This document shows positions 10,167-18,527 of a stretch of 64,000 nucleotides of DNA, in pieces. How positions within the stretch are numbered: position 1 is the stretch's first letter; each line of letters opens with the position of its first letter. Under the pieces are notes generated by a model. It searched no databases and was not told the DNA's origin. It was given only the letters and a program-made list of their open reading frames with translations. Made by a program: the position numbers and the translations under genes. Source of the stretch: Candidatus Promineifilum breve (GTDB lineage: Bacteria; Chloroflexota; Anaerolineae; Promineifilales; Promineifilaceae); NCBI RefSeq assembly GCF_900066015.1, contig NZ_LN890655.1, positions 1,466,726 through 1,530,725 of the forward strand. The letters are read 5' to 3'.

Positions 10167-11670
10167 CGACGGGCTGCGGTTCTTCGGCCGCCGGTTCGGC
10201 GGCGGTTGCTTCGGCGTCCGCGCCGTGTTTGTCCAGCGGCACGACCAGCGTCACCGTCGTCCCGCTTTCGGGCGACGACTCCACCCGCAGCGAGCCGTCG
10301 ATGCGCTCGGCGCGCTCGCGCATATTGACCATGCCCAGGCTGCCGCGCGTGCTGTAGTCGCGGTTGATGTCGTAGGTATCGAAGCCGACGCCGTTATCGC
10401 GCACGGCGGCCACGAACAGGCCGTCAGTCTGCCACAGGCGCACCTCGATCAGCGTGGCCCGCGAATATTTGCGGGCGTTGTTCAGCGCCTCCTCGACGAT
10501 GGCGAAGGCCACCACCTGCGCCCGTTTGCTCAGCAGGCTGCCGTTCTCCGCGCCCATCAGGCGCATCTCGATGCCGTCGCTCTCGCTATGGCGGCGCAGC
10601 AGGGCATCGATGGCCGGGCCTAGTCCCTGGGCTTCCAGCACCAACGGCCGCAGCGTGAACAACATGCCCCGAATCTCGGCCGAGGTGCGTTTCGCCAGCG
10701 CCTCGACCTTGAGCAACTCTTCCTTGGCCCGCGCCGGGTCCTGGTCGATCATCGTGCGGGCGAAGCCCATGCGCATGGCGATGGCGGCGATGCTCTGTGT
10801 CGGGCCGTCGTGGAGGTCGCGGGCCAGCTCCTTGCGCGCCTCCTCGTCGGCTTCGATGAGCCGCTGCTTCTCGGCCTCAAGGCGTTGGTAGAGTTGGGCG
10901 TTTTGCAGGGCGATGACCGCCTGATCGCCCACGGATCGGAACAGGTCGATATGATCGCGCTCGAAGTGGACGGCCGTGTCCGCGCCGATGACCATCGCCC
11001 CGAACAACTGGAACCCGGCCCGCAGCGGCACACAGACGGCCGTCAGGCATTCGCGGAACGCCTCGTAGACCTTCAGTTCGGGGTCTTCGGGCGGGTTATT
11101 GGTGACGACCGGCTCGGCCTGGCTGAGGGCCGCGCCGACGACGCCCTCTTTGCCGGCGATGACCTGATTGCTGTCGTTGCCCAGGAAGCGGCGGCGGGCG
11201 ATGGGGCGCAACATGCCCCGCTCATAGAGGAACACCGCCCCGACCAGCGATTGGCGCGGGATACCCATCTCCTCCAGCGCCAGACTGCACACGTCCAGCG
11301 ATTGCTCCACGACGCGCTCGAAGCTGAGCGTGGCGCTGAGGGTGGAGGCCATGCGTTGCAGCGATTGGGCGCGGTCGTTGGCCGAATGAAGCTCGCGCAA
11401 CTCCTGGCCCACGGCCCGGCTCACGTCGCGCTGCACGGCCGCCTGCGCCTGCCCCACGGCATACAGGGCAATCGCCCCCAACAACAGGGTGAACAGGATC
11501 GCCAGCACCAGTTCAGGCAGCCAGTCGGCCGCCGCCTGCGCCCCGACGAAGGCGAACAGGACGAGGAAAAGCCCCACCTGCAACACCGTCAGGATGATGA
11601 GCGCGATCGTGACCAGGCGGCCCACGCGGGCCAGCCGGACGCGGATGAGTTCGTTGACTGAGTCGTCCAT
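10153..11670 (-). CDS. NarX/DegS-type membrane histidine kinase with GAF domain
   Basis: 505 residues. Two membrane helices (about 15-45 and 52-76) are followed by a GAF domain (about 105-258) and a short coiled coil. The HisKA_3 dimerisation box is ARDLHDGPTQ with phospho-His287. The HATPase_c domain has EALNNARKYS (N box), VRDNGVGFD (G1) and RGSLGMVNMRERA (G2). HisKA_3 kinases normally pair with NarL/FixJ-type DNA-binding regulators, and none is adjacent, so the output partner must be elsewhere. Its stop overlaps the start of the GT-C gene by 14 bases. Start ATG at 11670. The upstream side is a 420-base spacer divergent from the epimerase gene. Confidence 0.92.
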   Translation of the reverse strand: MDDSVNELIRVRLARVGRLVTIALIILTVLQVGLFLVLFAFVGAQAAADWLPELVLAILFTLLLGAIALYAVGQAQAAVQRDVSRAVGQELRELHSANDRAQSLQRMASTLSATLSFERVVEQSLDVCSLALEEMGIPRQSLVGAVFLYERGMLRPIARRRFLGNDSNQVIAGKEGVVGAALSQAEPVVTNNPPEDPELKVYEAFRECLTAVCVPLRAGFQLFGAMVIGADTAVHFERDHIDLFRSVGDQAVIALQNAQLYQRLEAEKQRLIEADEEARKELARDLHDGPTQSIAAIAMRMGFARTMIDQDPARAKEELLKVEALAKRTSAEIRGMLFTLRPLVLEAQGLGPAIDALLRRHSESDGIEMRLMGAENGSLLSKRAQVVAFAIVEEALNNARKYSRATLIEVRLWQTDGLFVAAVRDNGVGFDTYDINRDYSTRGSLGMVNMRERAERIDGSLRVESSPESGTTVTLVVPLDKHGADAEATAAEPAAEEPQPVDAAR

Positions 11671-11815
11671 GCTGAATGCGGCGCGGCCGGGGCGTTCCCC
11701 GGTGTGTCCGGCGCCGATGATCGGATCGTCGCCAGTATAAACGGGAAACCTTACGGGCTGATTAACGCTTCGGCCTGCCTCTCGCTTACTATATCAGATA
11801 GTTGTCATAGGCTAA

Positions 11816-12005
11816 AGACCTGACCGATGGGCAGAGCTTTTCAGTAGTCGCCTTGGGGACACAGAGTACACAGAGGAGTCACAGAGGTTCACAGAGAAAG
11901 CGCCTTCATCGCTCCGTGTCCTCTGTGACTCCTCCGTGATCTCTGTGTCCGCTTTTGACAACTGAAAAGTCCTGTGACCGGCGGGCGGCCTACCTGTCAG
12001 GTCTA
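11816..12005. repeat. Three-layer nested inverted repeat
   Basis: The outer layer pairs AGACCTGACCG at about 11815-11825 with CTGTCAGGTCT ending at 12004. The middle layer pairs CTTTTCAGT (11837-11845) with ACTGAAAAG (11961-11969). The inner layer is an ACACAGAG/CTCTGTGT hairpin with arms at about 11855-11897 and 11911-11952, built of direct 9-10 base units. Each layer lies within the loop of the previous one. Confidence 0.8.
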
Positions 12006-12021
12006 GGTTTACTGCTATAAT
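11994..12021 (+). promoter_or_regulatory. Candidate sigma-70 promoter for the epimerase gene
   Basis: A perfect TATAAT lies at 12016-12021. A CTGTCA hexamer (4 of 6 to the consensus) lies 16 bases upstream at 11994-11999, inside the ACCTGTCAGGT palindrome. Transcription would start near 12028, giving a leader of about 64 bases that holds the 12032-12054 stem-loop. Confidence 0.5.
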
Positions 12022-12031
12022 CGCCTACAAA

Positions 12032-12054
12032 GGGCGGCAAACCATTAGCCGCCC
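12032..12054 (+). promoter_or_regulatory. Leader stem-loop GGGCGGC/GCCGCCC
   Basis: Perfect 7-base stem (12032-12038 with 12048-12054) and a 9-base loop, about 38 bases before the epimerase start. A short T run follows at 12060-12063. It could be a weak attenuator or an RNA-stabilising element. Nothing else supports a riboswitch. Confidence 0.4.
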
Positions 12055-12091
12055 GGCAATTTTGACCAGTTTAACTGATAAGGAAAGGCGT

Positions 12092-13222
12092 ATGAAAGCG
12101 TTTGTAACGGGCGGCACGGGGTTCATCGGCCGCGTCGTCGTGCGCAAGTTGCTGGCGCGGGGCTACCGGGTGACGGCCCTGGCCCGGTCGGAGAGCGGCG
12201 CGGCCGGCCTGCGCGACATGGGCGCGGCCGTCGTCCGCGGCGACGTGACCGACCGCGAATCGATGCGCGCCGGGATGAGTGGCTGCGACGTCGTCTTCCA
12301 CATCGCCGCCGTCTATGACTTCTCGCCCGCGGGCGTGGCCCAATCCGAGGCCGTCAACGTGGGGGGCACGGAAAACGTGCTGGGGCTGGCCTTCGAGTTG
12401 GGCGTGCCGCGCATCATCTACACCAGCACCGTGGCCGTCTTCGGCGACACGCGCGGCGAGTTGCCCGACGAGACCTACTACGCCGGCGGGCCGTTTCTGA
12501 CCGAATATGACCGTACCAAGTGGCTGGCCCACTACGAAGTGGCCGAGGCGCTCATCGCCCAGGGCGCGCCGATCATCATCGTCCTGCCCGGCGGCGTCTA
12601 TGGGCCGGGCGACACGAGCTGGCTGGCCGACATGATGCGCCTCTACCACCGGGGGCTGCTGCCCATCTTGCCGGGGCCGGAGAGCGTCATCACCTTCGCC
12701 TTCGTCGATGACGTGGCCGAGGGCCACATCCTGGCCGCCGAAAAGGGGCGGCTGGGCGAATGTTACATTTTGGCCGGGCCGGCCGTGCCCATCGGCGAGA
12801 TGGTCGACTTTTGGGCACAACTAACCGGCAAGCGCCCGCCGATGGCCCACATCCCGGCCCGCGCCGCGCGCCGTCTGGCCCCGCTGGCCGGTCGCGCCCA
12901 ATCGGCGCTGTCGTTGCCCCAGGCGTTCAGCGGCGAACTCATGCGCACGCTGGGCGTCAGCTACGCCGCCCGCTCCGACAAGGCCCGCGCCGAACTGGGC
13001 TGGCGGCCGCGCCCCATTCAGGCCGGGATGCTGGAGACGTTCGAGTGGATCGCCGCCTCGGAGCCGGCCGACAACGACCAGGGCGAGCGACGTATCGCCG
13101 GGGGGCTGGTTCTGGTGGCGGTGGGGTTGTTGCTCCTGTGGTTAGTTAAACGGCCGCGGACGGGCGGAAGCGCAGGGGAGCAGGGGAGCGGGGGAGCAGG
13201 GGAATCGGACGGCGACGGCTGA
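12092..13222 (+). CDS. NAD-dependent epimerase/dehydratase (extended SDR, dihydroflavonol-reductase/HpnA-like)
   Basis: 376 residues from the ATG at 12092, which has AAGGAAAGG 4-12 bases upstream. An in-frame TTG at 12062 is less likely. The N-terminal Rossmann motif is VTGGTGFIGR (about 5-14). The catalytic Tyr and Lys sit in YDRTKW. The family acts on NDP-sugars, flavonols or hopanoid-linked sugars, and the substrate is not decidable here. After the enzyme core there is a hydrophobic helix (AGGLVLVAVGLLLLWLV) that would anchor it to the membrane. It ends in a low-complexity Gly/Glu/Gln/Ser tail. That tail is encoded by the GGGGAGCA repeat at 13171-13204, so the 3' end of the gene has apparently been rewritten by a repeat. 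Confidence 0.88.
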   Translation: MKAFVTGGTGFIGRVVVRKLLARGYRVTALARSESGAAGLRDMGAAVVRGDVTDRESMRAGMSGCDVVFHIAAVYDFSPAGVAQSEAVNVGGTENVLGLAFELGVPRIIYTSTVAVFGDTRGELPDETYYAGGPFLTEYDRTKWLAHYEVAEALIAQGAPIIIVLPGGVYGPGDTSWLADMMRLYHRGLLPILPGPESVITFAFVDDVAEGHILAAEKGRLGECYILAGPAVPIGEMVDFWAQLTGKRPPMAHIPARAARRLAPLAGRAQSALSLPQAFSGELMRTLGVSYAARSDKARAELGWRPRPIQAGMLETFEWIAASEPADNDQGERRIAGGLVLVAVGLLLLWLVKRPRTGGSAGEQGSGGAGESDGDG

Positions 13223-13345
13223 TATATATCGACGCAAAGAACGCAAAGATAGCAAGCATCACCTTTGCGCTTTCGCGTTAAATCAACTTTTTCAGCGGCC
13301 GCCTCTTATCTCCCCTGCTCCCCTGCTCCCTTTCTCCCCTGCTCT
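13151..13345. repeat. Nested composite repeat at a convergent gene junction
   Basis: The outer arms are GGGGAGCA-type 8-base units at 13171-13204 and their complement at 13309-13345. CGGCCGCGG-like flanks at about 13150 and 13296 also pair. The loop holds a different family, the GCAAAGA hairpin with arms near 13232-13246 and 13262-13281. The left outer arm lies inside the epimerase coding sequence. Confidence 0.8.
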
Positions 13346-13353
13346 TCCGGTGG

Positions 13354-14907
13354 TCATCCGTCAGCCGTCAACTCCTCCCCCGCCATCATCAACCCCAGCC
13401 GCTCGGCCGTGGCCTCGGCGCGGGGCACGTCGCCCATGATGCGCCCGCCGAAGATGACCAGGATGCGGTCGGACAGGGCCAGGATTTCGTCCAGGTCTTC
13501 GGAGATGAGCAGGGTCGCCGTGCCCTGTTCGCGCTGTTCCAGCAGCCGGGCGTGGACGTACTCCGTCGCCCCGATGTCCAGGCCGCGCGTCGGCTGGGCG
13601 GCGATGATGACCCCCGGCTTGCGCGATAGCTCGCGGGCCAGCACCAGCTTCTGAATGTTGCCGCCGGACAGGTTCTTCACCGGCGTCTCGATTGACGGGG
13701 TCTTGACGCTGAACGCCTTGACCAGCGTCTCCGCGTTGCGCCGGATGGCTCCGCGATTCATAAAGCCGGTGCGGGCGAAGGGGGGCTGGTCGAACTCGCG
13801 CAGGACGGTGTTCTCGGCCACGGTGAATTCCTTGATCATGCCGTCGCGCATCCGCTCTTCGGGGATGTAGGACAGGCCCAACTCCATGATCGCCCGCGGC
13901 GATTGGCCGACGACGGAGCGCCCGGCCAACTGGATCGCCCCGCCGGTCACCGGCCGCAGCCCGGCCACCACCTCGGCCAGTTCGCGCTGCCCGTTGCCCG
14001 ACACACCGGCCACGCCGACGATCTCGCCGCCGCGTAACTCGAAAGACACACCGTTTAGAGCCGCTCGCCCGCGGTCGTTCTGCGCCTGCACGTCGCGCAG
14101 GCTCAGGCGTATATCGCCCACGGCCACGGCGGCCTTTTTGGGCTGCAAGGCAATCGGCCGGCCGACCATCATCTCGGCCAGTTGGTGCTTGGTCACGCCC
14201 TCGGTGCTGTGGGTGCCGATGGCCCGGCCGTCGCGCAAGACCGTCACGCGGTTACACAGTTGCAGCACCTCGTGGAGCTTGTGGGAGATGAAGATGAGGG
14301 CGTGGCCGTCACGCTTCATTTGCTCCAACGTCACGAAGAACTCGTCCACTTCCTGCGGCGTCAGCACGGCCGTCGGCTCGTCCAGGATCAGCAGCGCCGC
14401 GCCGCGATAGAGCGCCTTGAGAATCTCCACCCGCTGCTGTTGCCCCACGGCCAGTTGCCAGACGTAGGCGTCGGGGTCAACCTCCAGGCCGTAGAGGCCG
14501 GCCAGTTCCCTGATGCGCCCGGCCACCCGATCCAGATCGGTGCGCACCCCGCGCGACGACTTGAGGCCCAGGGCCACGTTCTCGGTCACGGTCAGCGACG
14601 GCACGAGCATGAAATGCTGGTGGATCATGCCGATGCCCAGATTGATGGCGTCGGCCGGGGAGTTGATGGTCACCGTCTCGCCGTTCAGGCAAATGTCCCC
14701 CTCGTCCGGCTGGTAGAGGCCATAGAGCACCTTCATCAGCGTGCTCTTGCCCGCGCCATTCTCGCCCAGCAGCGCGTGGACTTCGCCCGACACCACGTCG
14801 AAATTGACGCGATGATTGGCCAGTACGCCCGGAAAACGCTTGGTGATGCCGCGCATCTCCATCTTGTCGATGCGCGGGCGGCCGGAGGGGAGGAGTTGTG
14901 TGGTCAT
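13354..14907 (-). CDS. BMP-type ABC importer ATPase (double-cassette), set 2
   Basis: 517 residues with two ABC cassettes, as in NupA/RbsA/YufO-type simple sugar and nucleoside importers. First cassette: Walker A GENGAGKST (48-56), a degenerate signature LAVGQQQR (152-159) and Walker B LLILDEP (172-178). Second cassette: altered Walker A (GVSGNGQRE) and a good LSGGNIQK signature, the asymmetry usual in this family. It is the last gene of the importer cluster. Its start at 14907 is separated from the double-BMP gene only by a heptamer hairpin repeat (14908-14996). No ribosome site is visible upstream, so expression may depend on coupling or on the repeat. It presumably energises the permeases at 17586-19756. 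Confidence 0.92.
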   Translation of the reverse strand: MTTQLLPSGRPRIDKMEMRGITKRFPGVLANHRVNFDVVSGEVHALLGENGAGKSTLMKVLYGLYQPDEGDICLNGETVTINSPADAINLGIGMIHQHFMLVPSLTVTENVALGLKSSRGVRTDLDRVAGRIRELAGLYGLEVDPDAYVWQLAVGQQQRVEILKALYRGAALLILDEPTAVLTPQEVDEFFVTLEQMKRDGHALIFISHKLHEVLQLCNRVTVLRDGRAIGTHSTEGVTKHQLAEMMVGRPIALQPKKAAVAVGDIRLSLRDVQAQNDRGRAALNGVSFELRGGEIVGVAGVSGNGQRELAEVVAGLRPVTGGAIQLAGRSVVGQSPRAIMELGLSYIPEERMRDGMIKEFTVAENTVLREFDQPPFARTGFMNRGAIRRNAETLVKAFSVKTPSIETPVKNLSGGNIQKLVLARELSRKPGVIIAAQPTRGLDIGATEYVHARLLEQREQGTATLLISEDLDEILALSDRILVIFGGRIMGDVPRAEATAERLGLMMAGEELTADG

Positions 14908-14996
14908 AGTGTTCAGTGGGTAGTGGGTAGTGGACAGTGGTCACTGGTCAGTATTGACTGCCCACTGTCCACTGCCCACTGCCCACTATAAACTAA
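14908..14996. repeat. Heptamer inverted repeat, GTGGGTA family
   Basis: Left arm at about 14916-14955 is made of 7-base units (AGTGGGT, AGTGGAC, AGTGGTC). The right arm 14957-14989 is the complement. It fills the whole gap between the double-BMP stop and the ATPase start. The same family occurs at 27717-27771 and in the loop of the 49.9 kb repeat. Confidence 0.85.
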
Positions 14997-17213
14997 TTAT
15001 TCGCTCGAGCCTTCCATCCCTTCCAGCAGTTGCGGCAGGTACCAGATCTCATCGTCGCTGGCTACCGAGCCTTCGGCGATGTAGGGCGTGCCGTCTTGCA
15101 GGTTGATCGGGCCGCTCCAGACGTTGATCTCGCCCGAAGCCATCCCGGCGATGAATGTATCGAGGCTGGCTTGCACCTCTTCGGTGATGGCCGGGCCACT
15201 GACCCAACCGACGTTGGTCAGCGACGGGTCGGTCAGGTTATCCCAATCGGCCGGCAGCCAGTCCCACGATTGCTCCCAGGTGCCGCCGGCTACGGCCTGC
15301 GCCGTCGCCAGATAGGCCGGCCCCCAACTGAAGAAGGGCACGCCCAGGCAGACCTCGGGGGCGATGTCACAGGCGGCCAGGTAGTCGTAGGGGATGGCCC
15401 ATACGGCGTCGCCCTGCCCGGCCCGCTGCCCGGCGATGTCGATGGCCTCGGTCGTGTCGATGCCGCTCAGCACCACGTCCGTGCCCGTGTCGAAGAAGCT
15501 GGTGACCACTTCGGTCGGGTCGAGCGTGACGCCGGGGATGTTGAACCAGAAGCCGATCCAGTTGACGGCAAAGGTCAGGTCGAGGGGTTCGGCGCGCAAG
15601 TTTTCGTTGCAGTACTTGGCCCCCAGGAAGGCCGCGGCCGTCAGGCGGCGGGTCTCGAAGTTGATCAGCGGGCCAAGATAGCCGATGCTACCGGTTTCGC
15701 TCGACAGCGCGGCGGCACAACCGGCCACGGCCTTCATGTCTTCCATGCGGCCCATGATGTTGCCCAGGTTGGGCGTCGCTTCGCCGGTCTTGGCGTCGTC
15801 GCCGGAGATGTTGATGAAGGTCACATCGGGGTATTTGGCGGCCACGCTGAGGGTGTCTTCCTCGAACTCGTCGGAGGTCGTGAAGATCAGCGTCGCGCCC
15901 TCGGCCACCATGTCATCGACCACGCCTTCCACCGTCGCCTCCGGCTTGTCGGCCGGGTTCAGCGACTCGAAGATGATCATGGTCGCATCGGGCATGTTCG
16001 CCAGGACGAAATCGCCGCCGTCGGCGTGGGCCTGGCTCCAACCGTGGTCGTTGCGCGGGCCAACGAGGATCATGCCGAAGGTCAGGGGGGTCACTTCGGC
16101 CGCCGGCTGCTCTTCGGCCGGGGCCTCGGCCGCGCCGCCGAACACGGCGATCGTGCCCGCGGCAATGCCGGCCGCCGCTTCATCGGCCGCGGCCCGCACG
16201 TCGTCGGGCAGGGCGTATTCGGAGTTGTAATCCATCACCAGGCCGCCGTTCTCCAGCGTCAGGGCGAACGATTCGCCGCCCAGCGTGCCGGCCTTCACCT
16301 GCTCGATGATCGTGTTCAACACGCCCGTCCAGTTGTAGACCTGATTGGCGACAACGACCGACGGGGCCAGCGAGGTCTGGCTCGATTGCGTGCCGAACCA
16401 GGGCACGTCATTGGACTCGGCCACGCCGATAGCGCCCACGACCATTTGCGCCGTGCCGGTCAGGGCATCTGCCCCCGCGCCGACCTGGGTGTTGGCGGCT
16501 TCCGTCGCCAGGGCCACGTCGCTGAAGGAACCGATGTAGTTGACGTTGACGGTGATGTCGGGGTTGGCCGCCTTGGCGCCGGCCACGAAGCCATCGACGT
16601 AGAGCTTGGCGTCGCCCGTCTCGATGGGGCCGACAACGCCCAGGATACCGCTCTCCGACAGCCCGGCGGCCAGCACGCCGTTGACGTAGCCGCCCTCTTC
16701 GGAGCGGGCCTCATAGGCATAGATGTTGGCGATACCGAAAGTATCGACCGTCGTGCCCCAGGCGAAGCTCGTCTCCGGGAAGTCGGGGGCGATCTCCTGG
16801 AGCGAACTGCCGTATTGCGAGCCGTGGGCGATGACCAGATTATAGCCCTGGCTGGCGTAGTCGCGGATGGCCGCGGCGGCATCATCGACGACGAACATAT
16901 TCTCGGAATAGGCGAACTCGAAGTTCTCCGCGCCCATCTCGGTCTGGACGGCGGTCAGGGCATCGAAAATGCTCTGGCTGAAGGCCAGGTCATTGATGGC
17001 GCTGGGCATGACCACGGCCACGCGGAACGGGCCGGCGGCTTCCTCGGCCGGGGCTTCTTCCTCGACCGGGGCCTCTTCTTCGACAACGGCCTCGGTCGGG
17101 GCCGCTTCTTCGCCCGTCGTCTCTTCCACTTCAGCGGCCGGCTGCGTGCCACCGCAGGCCACGACCGTCATGGCCAGAATCAAAACCAGAATTAACCATA
17201 GGTAACGTTTCAT
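14997..17213 (-). CDS. Tandem double-domain BMP-family substrate-binding lipoprotein
   Basis: 738 residues from the ATG at 17213, which has an AGGAGAGG site. A lipoprotein signal (hydrophobic 5-17, then VVACGG) puts Cys20 as the lipid anchor. An acidic Ala/Glu/Pro linker runs to about 61. Domain 1 (about 63-355, from FRVAVVMPSAINDLAFSQ) and domain 2 (377-735, from LTFGMILVGPRNDHGWSQ) are each a complete PnrA/Med/BMP-type binding protein. They are joined by an Ala/Glu-rich linker (356-376). BMP proteins normally have one such domain of about 300-350 residues and bind nucleosides or similar ligands. Two complete but divergent domains on one anchor are unusual, and the cluster also has two permease pairs and two ATPases. 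An open frame extends upstream to 17570 through tandem repeats, but the signal peptide fixes the start at 17213. Confidence 0.92.
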   Translation of the reverse strand: MKRYLWLILVLILAMTVVACGGTQPAAEVEETTGEEAAPTEAVVEEEAPVEEEAPAEEAAGPFRVAVVMPSAINDLAFSQSIFDALTAVQTEMGAENFEFAYSENMFVVDDAAAAIRDYASQGYNLVIAHGSQYGSSLQEIAPDFPETSFAWGTTVDTFGIANIYAYEARSEEGGYVNGVLAAGLSESGILGVVGPIETGDAKLYVDGFVAGAKAANPDITVNVNYIGSFSDVALATEAANTQVGAGADALTGTAQMVVGAIGVAESNDVPWFGTQSSQTSLAPSVVVANQVYNWTGVLNTIIEQVKAGTLGGESFALTLENGGLVMDYNSEYALPDDVRAAADEAAAGIAAGTIAVFGGAAEAPAEEQPAAEVTPLTFGMILVGPRNDHGWSQAHADGGDFVLANMPDATMIIFESLNPADKPEATVEGVVDDMVAEGATLIFTTSDEFEEDTLSVAAKYPDVTFINISGDDAKTGEATPNLGNIMGRMEDMKAVAGCAAALSSETGSIGYLGPLINFETRRLTAAAFLGAKYCNENLRAEPLDLTFAVNWIGFWFNIPGVTLDPTEVVTSFFDTGTDVVLSGIDTTEAIDIAGQRAGQGDAVWAIPYDYLAACDIAPEVCLGVPFFSWGPAYLATAQAVAGGTWEQSWDWLPADWDNLTDPSLTNVGWVSGPAITEEVQASLDTFIAGMASGEINVWSGPINLQDGTPYIAEGSVASDDEIWYLPQLLEGMEGSSE

Positions 17214-17281
17214 GTTCTTCCTCTCCTTTGAGGGTTCCAAATTCCACATGCGAATTCTCTTCTTCAGCAAACAGAACGACA

Positions 17282-17552
17282 TCGTAGGGAGAACTTCCAG
17301 TTCCCCGCCCACAAGACAACTCGTAGGGGGAACTTCCAGTTCCCCGCCCCACGAAACAACTCGTAGGGGGAACTTCCAGTTCCCCGCCCCACAAGACAAC
17401 TCGTAGGGGGAACTTCCAGTTCCCCGCCCCACAAGACAACTCGTAGGGGGAACTTCCAGTTCCCCGCCCCACGAAACAACTCGTAGGGGGAACTTCCAGT
17501 TCCCCGCCCCACGAAACAACCAAGATGGGCAACTGGAAGTTGCCCCTACATC
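17282..17552. repeat. Tandem array of six 40-bp hairpin units
   Basis: TCGTAGGG starts recur at 17282, 17321, 17361, 17401, 17441 and 17481 (spacing 39, then 40). Each unit holds the stem GGGGAAC/GTTCCCC around TTCCA. The array ends with an inverted variant unit at 17525-17552. It occupies the leader of the double-BMP gene, between the upstream permease stop and its ribosome site. Copies differ only by single bases, so there are no unique spacers as in CRISPR. Confidence 0.92.
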
Positions 17553-17585
17553 ACGGGCTGTAGACATCACCTCCTTAATAGTCGT

Positions 17586-18527
17586 TTATGTACCACGCTC
17601 ATAGGGCACGCCCAAGGCGGCCGGCTTACGCATCCGCCCGGCGGCGACAATAAGCACCAGAATCGTCAACACGTAGGGCATCATAATCAGCAATTCCGAG
17701 GCGTCGCCCGGAATGGGGATATTGAGCGCCTGAATCCACAATTGCAGCGCGTTGACCATGCTGAACAGCAACGCGCCGAACAACACGCCATACGGCCGCC
17801 AGCCGCCGAAATAGACCAGGGCCACGGCGATGAAACCGATGCCGCTGGTCAAATTCTGCTGGAAAACGTTGAGCAGAGCGATAGACAGCGACGCCCCGGC
17901 CACACCGGCCAACATGCCGCCCAGCGTCACCGTGGCGTAGCGAGTGCGCGTCACGCTGACGCCCAACGCGTCGGCCGCCGCCGGGTTCTCGCCCACGGCG
18001 CGAATCTTCAGCCCTAGCGTCGTCCGGTACATCACGTACCAGGCGATGGGCACCAGCAGGTAGGCGATGTAGACCATCATGCTCTGCTGGAACAGGATGG
18101 GGCCGATGAAGGGAATGTCACCCAGGAGCGGGATTTTCACCGCCTGGAAGCCCTGCACCGTCTCAACCGTGCCCAGTGTGCGCTGGAAGAGCAGGTCGCT
18201 CATGCCCAGCCCGAACAGGTAGACGCCGATGCCGCTGATGCCCTGCTCGGCCTGCAACGTGACGCTGATGACGGCCATCGCCAGCCCCATGATGGCCCCG
18301 ACGACGATCGACGCCAGCAGCCCCAGCCACGGGTTGCCGGTGGTGAAGGTGACGTAGAAGGCGGCGAACGCGCCCATGAGCATCATGCCCTCGACGCCGA
18401 GGTTATAGACGCCGCTGCGCTGGCCGAACATCTCGCCGATGCTGGCGAACAGGTAGGGCGTCGCCAGGCGAAAGCCCGAAGTCAGAATGCCGACGAGAAC
18501 GGTGGTGGTGAACAGTTCGCTGATCAT
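17586..18527 (-). CDS. BMP-type ABC importer permease, set 2 second subunit (NupC/YufQ-like)
   Basis: 313 residues, BPD_transp_2 family, with about 8-9 membrane helices. Conserved features include QRSGVYNLGVEGMML near the N-terminus, the cytoplasmic loop GLKIRAVGENPAAADALGV that contacts the ATPase, and YFGGWRPYGVLFGALLF. The ATG at 18527 overlaps the stop of the previous permease (ATGA), so the two are translationally coupled. The frame stays open to 18641 but that extension is arginine-rich repeat sequence. It pairs with the gene at 18524-19756 as one transmembrane heterodimer. The double-BMP gene follows after 372 bases of repeats. Confidence 0.93.
   Translation of the reverse strand: MISELFTTTVLVGILTSGFRLATPYLFASIGEMFGQRSGVYNLGVEGMMLMGAFAAFYVTFTTGNPWLGLLASIVVGAIMGLAMAVISVTLQAEQGISGIGVYLFGLGMSDLLFQRTLGTVETVQGFQAVKIPLLGDIPFIGPILFQQSMMVYIAYLLVPIAWYVMYRTTLGLKIRAVGENPAAADALGVSVTRTRYATVTLGGMLAGVAGASLSIALLNVFQQNLTSGIGFIAVALVYFGGWRPYGVLFGALLFSMVNALQLWIQALNIPIPGDASELLIMMPYVLTILVLIVAAGRMRKPAALGVPYERGT

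Larger units (their letters stand above)
11671..12091. other. Divergent intergenic region dominated by nested inverted repeats
   Basis: This 421-base stretch has no convincing reading frame. It separates a leftward kinase gene from a rightward epimerase gene. Bases 11816-12005 are a three-layer palindrome. Bases 12016-12021 look like a -10 box. Bases 12032-12054 form a GC-rich stem-loop in the leader of the epimerase mRNA. Confidence 0.8.

Noticed and set aside
15030-17195. 721-codon open frame opposite the double-BMP gene
   Set aside because: Same cause. The BMP domains, lipobox and ribosome site on the minus strand are decisive. Comparable antisense frames at 42434-43873, 29573-31177 and 50100-51977 were dropped for the same reason.
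17282-17552. CRISPR array
   Set aside because: The whole 40-bp unit is repeated without unique spacers, units are self-complementary, and no cas gene is present. The 50-bp array at 29283-29530 fails for the same reasons.
17214-17570. N-terminal extension of the double-BMP protein through the 40-bp repeats, starting after an AAGGAGGTGAT-like site
   Set aside because: A lipoprotein signal with Cys20 must be N-terminal, there is a good ribosome site directly before 17213, and the extension is pure tandem-repeat translation.
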